Origin: Actinomycetes bacterium
GTDB taxonomy: Bacteria > Actinomycetota > Acidimicrobiia > Acidimicrobiales > JAKAOS01
NCBI GenBank assembly: GCA_021791675.1
Contig: JAJYWE010000002.1
Coordinates: forward strand, 79,277 to 126,794
Reading direction: 5' to 3'
DNA: 47,518 nucleotides
Shown here: in pieces, positions 23,992-32,729 of the stretch
How the letters are laid out: each line of letters opens with the position of its first letter
Position numbering within the stretch: position 1 is the first letter of the stretch
Notes under the pieces: model-generated
What the model saw: the letters and a program-made list of their open reading frames with translations, nothing else
The model's database searches: none
What the model was told of the DNA's origin: nothing
Translations under genes and position numbers: made by a program

Positions 23992-24543
23992 CTAGACCGT
24001 GCCGCCTCGACGGCTCTCGACGATCACGCCGCCGAGAGCACCGATGATCAGGCTCCCCCCGATGATGGCGAGCCAGAAGGGGAACACGAAGCCGATCATC
24101 ATGAGCGCGGCACCGAAGCCGATGATCACCGGCCAGACGCTCGAGTCGGGGAAAGCACCGACGGTGCCGCTCCCCTCCACGATCCGAGCGTCGGACCGAT
24201 CCTCAGGCCGGAGCCCGCCCATGCGCCCCGCCCGGAACAAGAGGTACCCGCCCGGGAGCCCGCCGAAGACCACGCAGAAGAAGAGCAGGACCGTTCCCGT
24301 CGCCTGGTCGACGTCCGGGCCCGACCAGAGGAAGTAGCCCACCGTCACCACGAGGAAGAAAACCGCGATACCCAGCATGATGCGGTACTCCATGCGCATC
24401 GGGAGGACGCGCTTCCCACCTCGCCCGAGCGGTCCACGGACCAGCCCCGGCTCCGGCGGGAGGGGCTCGCTCGGCGCAGGCGGAGCGCCGACGGTCGTCG
24501 GCGCGCCCGGCTCACCGTGCCCAGCAGGAGGGGTCTCGCTCAT
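23992..24543 (-). CDS. ctaF: Cytochrome c oxidase subunit IV, actinobacterial type
   Basis: A 183-residue membrane protein with a Pro/Gly-rich N-terminus (~45 residues) and four hydrophobic helices. MRMEYRIMLGIAVFFLVVTVGYF and VWPVIIGFGAALMMIGFVFP are recognisable, and RPEDRSDARIVEG in the loop is typical of CtaF. It is the last gene of ctaC-ctaD-ctaF, overlapping ctaD by 4 bp (ATGA). It is a structural subunit of the aa3 oxidase. Confidence 0.9.
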   Translation of the reverse strand: MSETPPAGHGEPGAPTTVGAPPAPSEPLPPEPGLVRGPLGRGGKRVLPMRMEYRIMLGIAVFFLVVTVGYFLWSGPDVDQATGTVLLFFCVVFGGLPGGYLLFRAGRMGGLRPEDRSDARIVEGSGTVGAFPDSSVWPVIIGFGAALMMIGFVFPFWLAIIGGSLIIGALGGVIVESRRGGTV

Positions 24544-26222
24544 CGGGCCGGTGCACCGGCGGGCACGGCCGGCACCGCAGGCGGCCCGCTCGGGTGGTTC
24601 GCGTCCCAGACCGGGCGCTCAGAACGGATCTCCGGGAGTCCCTCCTCGAAGTTGTGATGCGCCGGCGGCGAGGACGCCCACCACTCGAGCGTCGCGCCGT
24701 CCCACGGGTTGGCGCCCGCAGGGACCGGTACCCGCCAGGAGACCCAGAGGTTCACGAGGAGGAAGACGAAGGAGAGGGCGATGATGACCGCGCCCACCGT
24801 CGCGATCTGGTTGAGGAAGGTGAAGCCCTGCCCGGCGAAGTAGACCGCGACCCGCCGCGGCATGCCCCGGAGCCCGAGCAGGTACATCGGGAGGTAGGTC
24901 ACCCAGGAACCGACGAAGAGTCCCCAGAAGTGCCACTTGGCGAGTCCCTCACGCATCATGCGCCCGGTGAACTTCGGGTACCAGTAGTAGAAGGCCGAGA
25001 AGCCCCCGAAGACTGCCGTGCCCACGAGCACTTCGTGGAAGTGCGCGACCACGAAGTAGGTGTTGTTGAGGTAGAAGTCGAGCGGTGGGGAGGCGAGGAT
25101 GATCCCGGTCACGCCGCCGAACAGGAAGAAGATGAGGAAACCGACGGCGAAGAGCATCGGGGAGGCGAAGTTGATCTTCCCCTTCCACATGGTGCCGATC
25201 CACCCGAAGTACTTGACCCCGGTGGGCACGGCGATCAGGTACGACATGGCCGAGAAGAACGGCAGCAGGACGGCTCCGGTGGCGAACATGTGGTGCGCCC
25301 ACACACCGGTCGAGAGCCCGGCGATGGCAAGGGTGGCAAAGACCATGCCCTTGTAGCCGAAGACGGGCTTCCGGGAGAAGACCGAGAAGACCTCGGTGAC
25401 CATCCCGAAGAAGGGCAGGGCGAGGATGTAGACCTCCGGGTGGCCCCAGAACCAGAACAGGTTCTGCCAGAGGATCGGGACGCCGCCTCCCGTCACCTCG
25501 AAGACGTGCGTGCCGAAGTGGCGGTCCGCGAAGAGCATCACCATCGCCCCGGTGAGCACCGGGAAGGCCACCAGGATCAGGATCGCCGTCACCGCCATGT
25601 TCCAGGTGAAGATCGGCATGCGCCACATGGTCATACCGGGGGCGCGGAGATAGAAGATGGTGGTCAGCAGGTTCACGCCGGTGAAGATGGCCGAGAAGCC
25701 GGTGAGCACCAGGCCCACGATCCAGAGATCGGCTCCCGCCCCGGGCGAGTACAGGCTGTTGGAGAGGGGGGCATAGGCCGTCCAGGCGAAGTCCGCGGCC
25801 CCCGAGCTCGTGAGCGCCCCCGAGAGCACGATCAGCGACCCGCCGAAGTAGAGCCAGTAGGAGAGCAGGTTGAGCCTGGGGAAGGCCATGTCCGGCGCCC
25901 CGATCTGGAGCGGCACGAAGATGTTGGCGAACCCGCCGAAGGCGACCGGTCCCGCGAAGAGGTACATCATGATCGTGCCGTGGATCGTGAAGGCCTCGTC
26001 GTAGGCCTGCTGGGAGAGGAAGGTGTTGGCGGGCTCGGCGAGCTGGATCCGGATCAGCTCCGCCAGGAGCCCCGAGAGGAAGAACAGCACGATGGACGTG
26101 TAGAGGTAGCTCTTCCCGATCACCTTGTGGTCGGTGGAGGTGAGCCACTTGTAGAAGCCCGAGACGCCTTGCGAGCCATGCGGCTCGGCGGCCGTGACCG
26201 GACGGTCGGCGAGGACGGTCAT
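24540..26222 (-). CDS. ctaD: Cytochrome c oxidase subunit I
   Basis: A 560-residue catalytic subunit of the aa3-type oxidase, which reduces O2 and pumps protons. It has 12 helices, with FWGHPEVYILALPFFGM (CuB His and the cross-linked Tyr), AHHMFATG (two further CuB histidines) and YFVVAHFHEVLVGTAVFG (haem ligands). ATG 26222 overlaps the ctaC stop (ATGA), which excludes longer starts in this open frame. The last ~60 residues are soluble and Pro-rich. Subunit III (ctaE) is not adjacent. Confidence 0.98.
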   Translation of the reverse strand: MTVLADRPVTAAEPHGSQGVSGFYKWLTSTDHKVIGKSYLYTSIVLFFLSGLLAELIRIQLAEPANTFLSQQAYDEAFTIHGTIMMYLFAGPVAFGGFANIFVPLQIGAPDMAFPRLNLLSYWLYFGGSLIVLSGALTSSGAADFAWTAYAPLSNSLYSPGAGADLWIVGLVLTGFSAIFTGVNLLTTIFYLRAPGMTMWRMPIFTWNMAVTAILILVAFPVLTGAMVMLFADRHFGTHVFEVTGGGVPILWQNLFWFWGHPEVYILALPFFGMVTEVFSVFSRKPVFGYKGMVFATLAIAGLSTGVWAHHMFATGAVLLPFFSAMSYLIAVPTGVKYFGWIGTMWKGKINFASPMLFAVGFLIFFLFGGVTGIILASPPLDFYLNNTYFVVAHFHEVLVGTAVFGGFSAFYYWYPKFTGRMMREGLAKWHFWGLFVGSWVTYLPMYLLGLRGMPRRVAVYFAGQGFTFLNQIATVGAVIIALSFVFLLVNLWVSWRVPVPAGANPWDGATLEWWASSPPAHHNFEEGLPEIRSERPVWDANHPSGPPAVPAVPAGAPAR

Positions 26223-27013
26223 GCTGCGTGTGCCTCCTGGGTCTGGAGCCATGAGGAGAACGTCGCCGGCGGGGCGACGCGGAGGGTGAAGAGCATCTCG
26301 GCGTGGTAGAGGCCGCAGTACACCGCGCAGTGCCCCTGGAAGACGCCCGTCCGCGACGGTGTGAAGTCGAAGCGGTTCACGATGCCGGGCTGCGCGTAGC
26401 GCCCGAAGAGGAAGGCCGGGACCATGAACTCGTGGACCACGTCGTTGCTGGTGAGGATGATCTCGGTGGTCTCGTTCTCCGGCAGCACGAGCTGCGGGTA
26501 CCCGCTCGTGGTCGTGTGGATGCTCACGTTGGTCCCGAGATAGTCGAAGATCCAGCCCCAGCGGTAGGCGATGACGTGGACCTTCAGTGCCGGGTGCGGG
26601 TCCATCGCATCCACCTCGTTCAAGGTGTGGAGCGTGAATCCGAAGATCCCGGCCACGATGAGGATGGGAACCGTCGTGTAGGCCACCTCCCAGCCGATGC
26701 GGCTGTGGGTCTGCTTCGGGACGGCACCGTCGTCGTTCTTGGGGGCGCGGTAGCGGAAGGACGCCCAGAGGATGAGGACGAGCACGAAGCCGCCCACGAT
26801 CAGGCCGGCGATCACCATGCCCGACCAGAGGTAGAAGATGTGACGGCCCTGGAGGTCTGCGGGGTTCTCCGCCTCGAAGGCCGGGTAGTTGCACCCTGCG
26901 AGCGCGATGCCTGCGAGCAGGAGCAGTGGCGCGACCCGGAGGCGGCGGAGCAGGTGGCGACGGCCGGCGTCAGCCCGGGCAGGGCCACCCTCGAGCTGGG
27001 GCTGGTCGATCAC
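26219..27013 (-). CDS. ctaC: Cytochrome c oxidase subunit II (lipoprotein)
   Basis: A 264-residue subunit II. A lipoprotein signal ends in LLAGIALAGC (Cys ~41), two membrane helices follow (~60-80 and ~105-130), and the periplasmic cupredoxin holds the CuA site GHCAVYCGLYHAEM with both cysteines, plus RWGWIFDY for electron entry. There is no haem c domain. GTG 27013 is preceded by TAGATT with a 6-base gap, a leaderless start heading the cta operon. It passes electrons from cytochrome c (or a bcc complex) to CtaD. Confidence 0.96.
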   Translation of the reverse strand: MIDQPQLEGGPARADAGRRHLLRRLRVAPLLLLAGIALAGCNYPAFEAENPADLQGRHIFYLWSGMVIAGLIVGGFVLVLILWASFRYRAPKNDDGAVPKQTHSRIGWEVAYTTVPILIVAGIFGFTLHTLNEVDAMDPHPALKVHVIAYRWGWIFDYLGTNVSIHTTTSGYPQLVLPENETTEIILTSNDVVHEFMVPAFLFGRYAQPGIVNRFDFTPSRTGVFQGHCAVYCGLYHAEMLFTLRVAPPATFSSWLQTQEAHAA

Positions 27014-27019
27014 GGCATG

Positions 27020-27025
27020 AATCTA
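27020..27025 (-). promoter_or_regulatory. -10 box (TAGATT) of the cta operon, leaderless
   Basis: TAGATT, six bases (CATGCC), then GTG 27013 on the minus strand, the best -10 match among the leaderless starts here. Confidence 0.6.
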
Positions 27026-27131
27026 GCGGCGGGTGCGCACCACGTCGAAGTCGGGTGGGCGAGCACGTCCCTGCGGGCGAGCGGAGCCGGGGCCGAGCCT
27101 CGACCGGCCGGCGCGGCTTCGACTTCGGGAC

Positions 27132-27815
27132 TCAGCTCGGTCGCCCACGGTGGGTCGACGCGCCGAGGCCCCGCCCGGCCAAGCGAGCGAGCGAAGGGAG
27201 GAGCCCTCCCGAGGCCGGGCGACTTCCTCCGGGGGCACCGACTCGCACAGCTCCCACTCCGGAGACGCCGGGTCCTGCGGGGACGCCAGGTACGCCGGCG
27301 TCGGCGAGCGGATCGTCGTGCGACGGCGCCATCCCACCCGCCACGACGGCGGCAGTTCCCGGCGCGCTGCCACCCGCTGCACCCACGCCTGGGACCACTG
27401 CCGACGTACTGCGACCCTGCGGCGCCGAGGCGGGCGCCGTCCGGGCAGCCACCGCCGCGTACCGGGTCCCCCGTGCGAGCTGAGCAATGCTCCCCGCCAC
27501 CAGCCAGAGGAGGGCTGCACTCAGCACGTCGAAGTGCGGCAGCTGGACCAGTGGCATCGCGACGAGGGCCACCACCACGGCCCAGTCGACGAGCCGGTGC
27601 GCAGCGGGGGACAGCAGGCGGAACGCCCCGAGGGGACCCCTCGTCGCGAGGGAGGAGAGGAGGAGGAGAGCTCCTGCCGCGACGAGCGAGGCCTCCGTCA
27701 GCCCCCCGAGGTGGAGACCAACACCCGCGACGAGTACCGCCACGACGTACTCGAGCGCCTGGTGGAGCCAGAACGGCAGCCGAGCCCGCTCGTGCGAACG
27801 GCCGCGACGACCCAC
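27132..27815 (-). CDS. Small multi-span membrane protein with low-complexity C-terminal half
   Basis: A 227-residue protein. Residues ~15-115 hold about four hydrophobic helices (WLHQALEYVVAVLVAGVGLH, ASLVAAGALLLLSSLA, LVDWAVVVALVAMPLVQLP). The second half is Ala/Gly/Pro/Ser-rich and probably disordered. I do not recognise a family. GTG 27815 is 33 bp after the tatA stop on the same strand, so it is probably co-transcribed with tatA. The downstream end faces ctaC with a gap of about 120 bp. Confidence 0.6.
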   Translation of the reverse strand: MGRRGRSHERARLPFWLHQALEYVVAVLVAGVGLHLGGLTEASLVAAGALLLLSSLATRGPLGAFRLLSPAAHRLVDWAVVVALVAMPLVQLPHFDVLSAALLWLVAGSIAQLARGTRYAAVAARTAPASAPQGRSTSAVVPGVGAAGGSAPGTAAVVAGGMAPSHDDPLADAGVPGVPAGPGVSGVGAVRVGAPGGSRPASGGLLPSLARLAGRGLGASTHRGRPS

Positions 27816-27848
27816 GCCGACGTCCGAACGCTCGGGGATCGGGGGTCG

Positions 27849-28079
27849 CTACTCGGGCGTACCGGGGCCGGACTGCTCGGGGACGGCCTTGGCCTGGCTC
27901 GCCTTCGCGTTCGCCTGGGCCTCGCCCTCCTCGATCCCCTTCTTGAACTCCCGCTGGGCGGAGCCGAGCGAGCGGGCGAGCTTCGGCAGCTGGTTGGCCC
28001 CGAAGAGCAACACGACGACGAGCAGGACGATGACGATGTCGCTCGGGCTGTCGAAGATGGCAAGTAGCGGTGCGTGCAC
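27849..28079 (-). CDS. tatA: Sec-independent protein translocase subunit TatA
   Basis: A 76-residue protein: one N-terminal helix (SPSDIVIVLLVVVLLFGANQ), the FGANQLPKLARSLGSAQREFKKG amphipathic segment typical of TatA/E, and a charged tail. It builds the pore of the twin-arginine translocon, which exports folded proteins. GTG 28079 has AAGGAG 6 bases upstream. tatB and tatC are not nearby. Confidence 0.93.
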   Translation of the reverse strand: MHAPLLAIFDSPSDIVIVLLVVVLLFGANQLPKLARSLGSAQREFKKGIEEGEAQANAKASQAKAVPEQSGPGTPE

Positions 28080-28290
28080 GAGGTTCTCCTTCCTCCGTAC
28101 TCCAGGCTAGGCCAGCCGGGGGCCGGCCGCAGCTCGCCCCGGTGGGGGCGCAGATCACGCGAGCACGTCCAGTCTTCGAGGCCGCGGCCGCCCCCGGATG
28201 GGGGACCGGCTGACGGAGCCGTCCGGCTCGGAACCCCCGGCGCCGGGTCGGCCCGCGCCGGCCCCCCGGGGAGAGCGAGGGAGCTGACGG

Positions 28291-28296
28291 TAGCGT
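28291..28296 (+). promoter_or_regulatory. -10 box (TAGCGT) for the DCC/FAD-oxidase operon, leaderless
   Basis: TAGCGT, seven bases (GGTCAGG), then GTG 28304. The in-frame GTG at 28295 falls inside the box, so 28304 is the likely start. Confidence 0.5.
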
Positions 28297-28303
28297 GGTC
28301 AGG

Positions 28304-28828
28304 GTGCCTGACGCCGACGCCCACCTGCCCGTCCTCGTCTACGACGGGGACTGCGGCCTCTGCCAGGCGGCGGTGCGCCTTCTGGAGCGGCGGGTACGCC
28401 CACCCGTTCGCAGCGTCGCCTGGCAGCGAAGCGATCTCGACGCGCTCGGGCTCGCGCCGGAGGAGGCGCAGCGGGCCGTCTGCCTGGTCGAGCCGTGGGG
28501 CGCGGTCCGCACCGGCGCGGGGGCCGTCGCCGCCGTGCTCTGCGCCGCGGGTGGCGCATGGGCGATCGCCGGCGGGGCGCTCGGCCTCCCCGGGCTCCGG
28601 CGCGCCGGTGAGGCCACCTACGAAGCCGTCGCGCGCCATCGCCACCGCTTCGCTCCGCTGCTGCGGTCGGCTCCCGCCTGCGCCACACCCGCCCCCGCTG
28701 CGGCACCCACCCGGACCGCGTCACCCACCCCGACTGCCGGGCCTGACCCCGGCGCGAGGCCCGGCGCCGCCACGGGGCCTGGTGCCGTCACGGGGTCTGG
28801 TGCCGTCACGGGGTCGGCCCGCGGATGA
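28304..28828 (+). CDS. DCC-family (DUF393) thiol oxidoreductase-like protein
   Basis: A 174-residue protein. Residues ~8-125 match the DCC family: VLVYDGDCGLCQAAVRLLERR carries the CxxC, and WQRSDLDALGL and GAGAVAAVLCAAGG follow. Members are thioredoxin-like small oxidoreductases of uncertain substrate. The last ~45 residues are Ala/Pro/Thr/Gly repeats, partly from an 18-bp tandem repeat, absent from normal members. Its stop overlaps the start of the FAD oxidase (ATGA), suggesting joint function. Confidence 0.85.
   Translation: MPDADAHLPVLVYDGDCGLCQAAVRLLERRVRPPVRSVAWQRSDLDALGLAPEEAQRAVCLVEPWGAVRTGAGAVAAVLCAAGGAWAIAGGALGLPGLRRAGEATYEAVARHRHRFAPLLRSAPACATPAPAAAPTRTASPTPTAGPDPGARPGAATGPGAVTGSGAVTGSARG
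28763..28816. repeat. 18-bp tandem repeat in the DCC gene tail
   Basis: Three units of the type GGTGCCGTCACGGGGTCT; the last two differ at one base and the first is degenerate. They encode Gly-Ala-Val-Thr-Gly-Ser repeats at the C-terminus of the DCC protein. Confidence 0.85.
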
Positions 28829-30276
28829 GCACACCGCCCCGTCGGAGCCGAGCACGCCAGGACGGGGAGGGCAAGGGGACGGCATCCCCGGCGATCCGGG
28901 CCCTCGCGGATGCCACACCCGTGCCCCTCTGGCTCGACCGGCCCACCGGCCCGGCGCCGGGGGGACGACTCGCGGGAACGACCCACGCGGACCTCGCGGT
29001 TGCGGGGGCTGGTTTTGCTGGGTTGTGGACGGCGCTCCTCGCGAAGGAGGCCGACCCCTCCCTCGACGTGGTCGTGCTCGAGGCGGACCTGCCGGGCACC
29101 GCGGCGTCGGGGCGCAACGGCGGCTTCGTGAGCTCGAGCCTCACCCACGGCGTGACGAACGGCGAGGCCCGCCTCCCGGGGGAGATCGCCCGCCTCGAGC
29201 AGCTCGGGCAGGAGAACTTCGAGGAGCTCGGCGCCACGATCGAGCGGTACGGCATCGACTGCCACTTCGAACGCAACGGCGAGCTCCAGGTCGCAACCGA
29301 GCGCTACCAGCTCGACGCGCTCGTGGAGACGCACGCGGCGCTCCGGCGGTACGGGGGGGTGGCCGACCTGCTCGACGGGGCTGCGACCCGAGCTGCCGTC
29401 GCCTCCCCCACCTACCTCGGGGGCCTCTGGGTACGGAGCGGCGCCGGGCTCGTCGATCCCGCGGCCCTCTCGGGCGGCCTCGTCGAGGCCTGCCTCCGGC
29501 ACGGGGTGCGCTTCTACACCCGCTCTCCGGTGCGGGCGATCGAGCGCTCCGGCACGGGTCTCGTCCTCCGCTCCCCCTACGGCCAGGTCCACGCCGGCAG
29601 GGCAGCGCTGGCCGTGAACGCCTTCCGCTCCCCCCTCCGGCGGACGCGCGCCTACGTCGTCCCGGTCTGGGACTACGTCCTCGCGACCGAGCCCCTCACC
29701 CCGGGACAGCTCGAGTCGCTCGCCTGGCGCGACCGCCAGGGCGTGAGCGACTCGGGGAACCAGTTCCACTACTACCGCCTCACCCCGGACAACCGCATCC
29801 TGTTCGGCGGCTACGACGCCGTCTACTACCCGGGTGGCGGGACACAGGGCGAGCTCGCCGACCGGCCCGAGACCTTCCTGCTGCTCGCCGAGCACTTCTT
29901 CGCGACGTTCCCACAGCTCGAGGGCGTCTCGTTCTCCCATGCCTGGGGCGGTGTCATCGATACGTGCTCGCGCTTCTTCGCCTTCTACGGCAGCGCGTAC
30001 GCCGGACGGCTCGCCTACGCCGCGGGCTACACCGGCCTCGGCGTCGGAGCCACCCGCTTCGCGGCGAAGGTCGTGCTCGAACTGCTCGCCGGACGCGGAG
30101 AGCTCCTCGACCTCGACCTGGTCCGCACCCGGCCGGTCCCCTTCCCGCCCGAACCGCTCCGCCGCCTCGTGGTCGACCTCACCCGGCGTTCGCTCGCCCG
30201 TGCCGACGCCCACCAGGGACGCCGAGATCCCTGGCTCCGACTCCTCGACCGGCTCGGCATCGGTTTCGACTCCTGA
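28825..30276 (+). CDS. FAD-dependent amine/amino-acid oxidase (DAO family)
   Basis: A 483-residue flavoprotein. The dinucleotide-binding motif DLAVAGAGFAGLWTALLA lies at residues ~56-73. GRNGGFVSSSLTHG resembles gamma-glutamylputrescine oxidase and other DadA-like enzymes. The C-terminal FAD motif AYAAGYTGLGVGATRF lies near residue 400. It would oxidise an amine or amino acid to imine with H2O2 release; the substrate is not evident. The first ~50 residues are a poorly conserved extension. The ATG overlaps the DCC gene stop. Confidence 0.88.
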   Translation: MSTPPRRSRARQDGEGKGTASPAIRALADATPVPLWLDRPTGPAPGGRLAGTTHADLAVAGAGFAGLWTALLAKEADPSLDVVVLEADLPGTAASGRNGGFVSSSLTHGVTNGEARLPGEIARLEQLGQENFEELGATIERYGIDCHFERNGELQVATERYQLDALVETHAALRRYGGVADLLDGAATRAAVASPTYLGGLWVRSGAGLVDPAALSGGLVEACLRHGVRFYTRSPVRAIERSGTGLVLRSPYGQVHAGRAALAVNAFRSPLRRTRAYVVPVWDYVLATEPLTPGQLESLAWRDRQGVSDSGNQFHYYRLTPDNRILFGGYDAVYYPGGGTQGELADRPETFLLLAEHFFATFPQLEGVSFSHAWGGVIDTCSRFFAFYGSAYAGRLAYAAGYTGLGVGATRFAAKVVLELLAGRGELLDLDLVRTRPVPFPPEPLRRLVVDLTRRSLARADAHQGRRDPWLRLLDRLGIGFDS

Positions 30277-30409
30277 TCCGCGTTCCGCCGGAGTGCCAGC
30301 GCCGTCCAACGGGGGGGCATGCGCGATGCGGCGTCGGGCCGAGCGCTGAGCCTCCGGGCCCTCGACCGGTGGGGCACGGGTTGGATCCCGGCGCGGGTGG
30401 GGCGGACGG

Positions 30410-31519
30410 TCAGCCAGCCCAGGGCCGCTCGCCCTCCCAACGGTCCCGGTGGAGCGCGTCGCGCAGCGGGCGCCTCGCCCGCCACCCGTGGCGCTCGAGG
30501 TCAGGCACCGTGGCGAGCGAGCGCACCGGGCCCAGGCAGAGCCAGGCGACCGGCCGGAGCCGGACCGGGAGACCGACCAGATCTGCCAGGAACGCCTCCC
30601 GGTAGAACGAGACCCAGCCGACCCCCCAGCCCTCCGCGGTCGCCGCGAGCCAGAGGTTCTCGATCGCGAGACAGACCGAGTACAGGCCAGCGTCCGCGAT
30701 CGCGTGACGGCCGAGCACGGCCGGCGCACCCCGCTCGGGGTCGTACGTGACCACGACACCGCAGGAGGCCTCGAGGATCCCTTCGATCTTGATCCCAGCG
30801 AAACGACCTCGCGCACCCTCTTCCAGCGAGTGCGCGAACACCGCTCGCTCGTTGTGGACGTGCTCGCGGAACGCCTCGCGCAGGCGCCGGTCCTCGACCA
30901 CGACGAAGTCCCAGGGCTGGCTGAGACCGACGCTCGGGGCACCGTGTGCGGCCGCGAGGACCCGGCCGAGCACCGCGTCGTCGAGGGGGGCCCCGCTGAA
31001 CTCACCCCGCACGTCACGGCGACGACGGAGGACCTCGTAGAGCGGCGCAAGCGGGGGTGGGGGCGCGTGCCAGGCGAGCAGGATCTCCTCCTCCGGCTGC
31101 CCGGGCATGCGCTGGCGAGCCCCCGTCGGGGCGAAACCGGCCGTGCGGTAGAGCGAGAGCGCCGCCTCGTTCGCCGGCGACACCCAGAGCTGCACGAGGG
31201 GCGCGCCCCAGCCGGCCGCGACGGCGAGCGCCTCGTCGAGCAACCGCCGCCCGATACCGGCTCGCCGCGCCGCGGGAGCCACCCAGAGCCCGAAGAGCGC
31301 AACCGAGCCGTCGCCAGCCTGGCTGGAGCCGACGAGCCCGATCGGATCGGCCCCCGACCAGGCAACGACGTAGGTGTGGCGCGCGCACTCCGTCCGCCAG
31401 GTCGGCTCGTCCTGCTCGCCACCGTCGGCTGCCGGCTGCGCCGCCGCCGAGCGCAACGCGGCGACAGCAGCCCAGTCGTCCGCTCCGGCGCGGCGGATCT
31501 CCACCGAGGAAGGGTGCAT
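30410..31519 (-). CDS. bluB: GNAT acetyltransferase fused to 5,6-dimethylbenzimidazole synthase (BluB)
   Basis: A 369-residue two-domain protein. Residues ~1-150 are a GNAT N-acetyltransferase with the acetyl-CoA loop LWVAPAARRAGIGRRLLDEAL. Residues ~158-369 are BluB: RRRRDVRGEFSGAPLDDAVL, AAHGAPSVGLSQPWDFVVVE, FAGIKIEGILEASCGVVVTY, VLGRHAIADAGLYSVCLAIE and GWGVGWVSFY. BluB cleaves reduced FMN with O2 to give the lower ligand of vitamin B12. ATG 31519 begins right at the GNAT domain. No stop or linker gene start separates the parts. No other cobalamin gene is in the window. The acetyl acceptor is unknown. Confidence 0.9.
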   Translation of the reverse strand: MHPSSVEIRRAGADDWAAVAALRSAAAQPAADGGEQDEPTWRTECARHTYVVAWSGADPIGLVGSSQAGDGSVALFGLWVAPAARRAGIGRRLLDEALAVAAGWGAPLVQLWVSPANEAALSLYRTAGFAPTGARQRMPGQPEEEILLAWHAPPPPLAPLYEVLRRRRDVRGEFSGAPLDDAVLGRVLAAAHGAPSVGLSQPWDFVVVEDRRLREAFREHVHNERAVFAHSLEEGARGRFAGIKIEGILEASCGVVVTYDPERGAPAVLGRHAIADAGLYSVCLAIENLWLAATAEGWGVGWVSFYREAFLADLVGLPVRLRPVAWLCLGPVRSLATVPDLERHGWRARRPLRDALHRDRWEGERPWAG

Positions 31520-31602
31520 CCCACCAGCGTCGCCCGGGAGCCGAGGGCCGGCAAGCCGGCCAGGACCGCGGCCGCACTCCCGAGACGGACGGGGGCACTC
31601 GG

Positions 31603-31628
31603 TACGCTCGTCGGCGAGGACGAGGAGG
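31603..31628 (+). promoter_or_regulatory. Promoter and ribosome binding site of the short-chain dehydrogenase
   Basis: TACGCT at 31603-31608 is a likely -10 box. GAGGAGG at 31622-31628 lies 6 bases before ATG 31635. This is a normal leadered start, unlike many neighbours. Confidence 0.5.
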
Positions 31629-31634
31629 TCAGCG

Positions 31635-32696
31635 ATGACGAAGTGGACGGCGAGGGACATGCCGGACCTCTCGGGACGGTGGGCGGTCGTCACGGGGGGA
31701 AACAGTGGGCTCGGCTACGAGACCGCGCTCGAACTCGCCTGCCATGGTGCGTCCGTGATCCTCGCTGCGCGCAGCCCCGAGCGAGGCGAGGCCGCGGCGG
31801 AGCGCATCCGGGCCGCAGGCGGCACGGCGTGCGAGCTCCGACAGCTCGACCTGGCTTCGCTCGCCTCCATCGAGACCTTCAGCGAGTCCGTCCTGGCCGA
31901 CCGACAGCCGATCGACATCCTCGTCAACAACGCCGGAATCATGGCGGTCCCACGAGCACTGACCGCCGACGGGTTCGAGTCGCAGTTCGGGACGAACTTT
32001 CTCGGCCACTTCGCCCTGACGGCGCGGCTTTGGCCGGCGCTCGTCGCCGCCCCCGCAGCGCGGGTGGTGACCGTCTCGAGCGGCGTCGCACTCGTGGGCC
32101 GGATCGATCTCGACGACCTGAACGGCGAGCGTCGGTACGGGCGCTGGCGAGCCTACGCACAGTCCAAGCTCGCCGACCTGTTGTTCGCGCTCGAGCTGGA
32201 CCGGAGGGTGCGCCGCCATGGCCTCCCCGTCGTGAGCGTTGCCGCGCACCCGGGCTTCGCAGCCACCAACCTCCAGGCCAAGGCCGCCGGGAACCACGCT
32301 GGTACGACCACGGAGGCCGCGGGTCCGGCGGCCGGGAACCCACCATCCGGGGAGACGGCAACGCCCGGGCCCGCACCGGGGCGGAACAACTCGCCCCTCG
32401 GCACCGTGCTGGCGGTGCTCCACGGGCTCGAAGCCGGCGTCATCGCGACGGGCACCCGTCTGACGGCGCAGCCGGCATGGCAGGGCGCGCTCCCGCTGCT
32501 CTTCGCGGCGACCGACCCGGCGGTGGTTGGTGGGAGCTACCTCGGCCCCGATGGTCCGCTCGGCCAGCGTGGCTTCCCGAAGGTGGTCTCCCCGCCGCCA
32601 CAGGCCCGTGACGCCGCGACCGCGAGCCGCCTCTGGGCTGCGGCGGAGGAGCTGACCGGGGTCACCTTCCCACTCCCCGCCACGGTCCCCAGCTGA
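31635..32696 (+). CDS. Short-chain dehydrogenase/reductase (retinol-dehydrogenase-like)
   Basis: A 353-residue SDR. The cofactor motif is TGGNSGLGYETA (residues ~20-31), AARSPERG gives NADP preference, NNAGIMAVPRALTADGFESQFGTNFLGHF follows, and the catalytic Ser (VSSGVAL) and YAQSK are present. It reduces or oxidises a lipophilic alcohol/ketone; the substrate is unknown. A ~40-residue Ala/Gly/Pro/Thr insert (bases ~32280-32390) interrupts the C-terminal substrate region. ATG 31635 is set by GAGGAGG upstream. Confidence 0.9.
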   Translation: MTKWTARDMPDLSGRWAVVTGGNSGLGYETALELACHGASVILAARSPERGEAAAERIRAAGGTACELRQLDLASLASIETFSESVLADRQPIDILVNNAGIMAVPRALTADGFESQFGTNFLGHFALTARLWPALVAAPAARVVTVSSGVALVGRIDLDDLNGERRYGRWRAYAQSKLADLLFALELDRRVRRHGLPVVSVAAHPGFAATNLQAKAAGNHAGTTTEAAGPAAGNPPSGETATPGPAPGRNNSPLGTVLAVLHGLEAGVIATGTRLTAQPAWQGALPLLFAATDPAVVGGSYLGPDGPLGQRGFPKVVSPPPQARDAATASRLWAAAEELTGVTFPLPATVPS

Positions 32697-32729
32697 CGCC
32701 CCCGGGGCTCGGCTGTGGCCGGCGGCCCG

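Noticed and set aside
24594-26309. 571-codon plus-strand frame opposite ctaD
   Set aside because: Antisense shadow of a conserved oxidase gene, with no recognisable motif.
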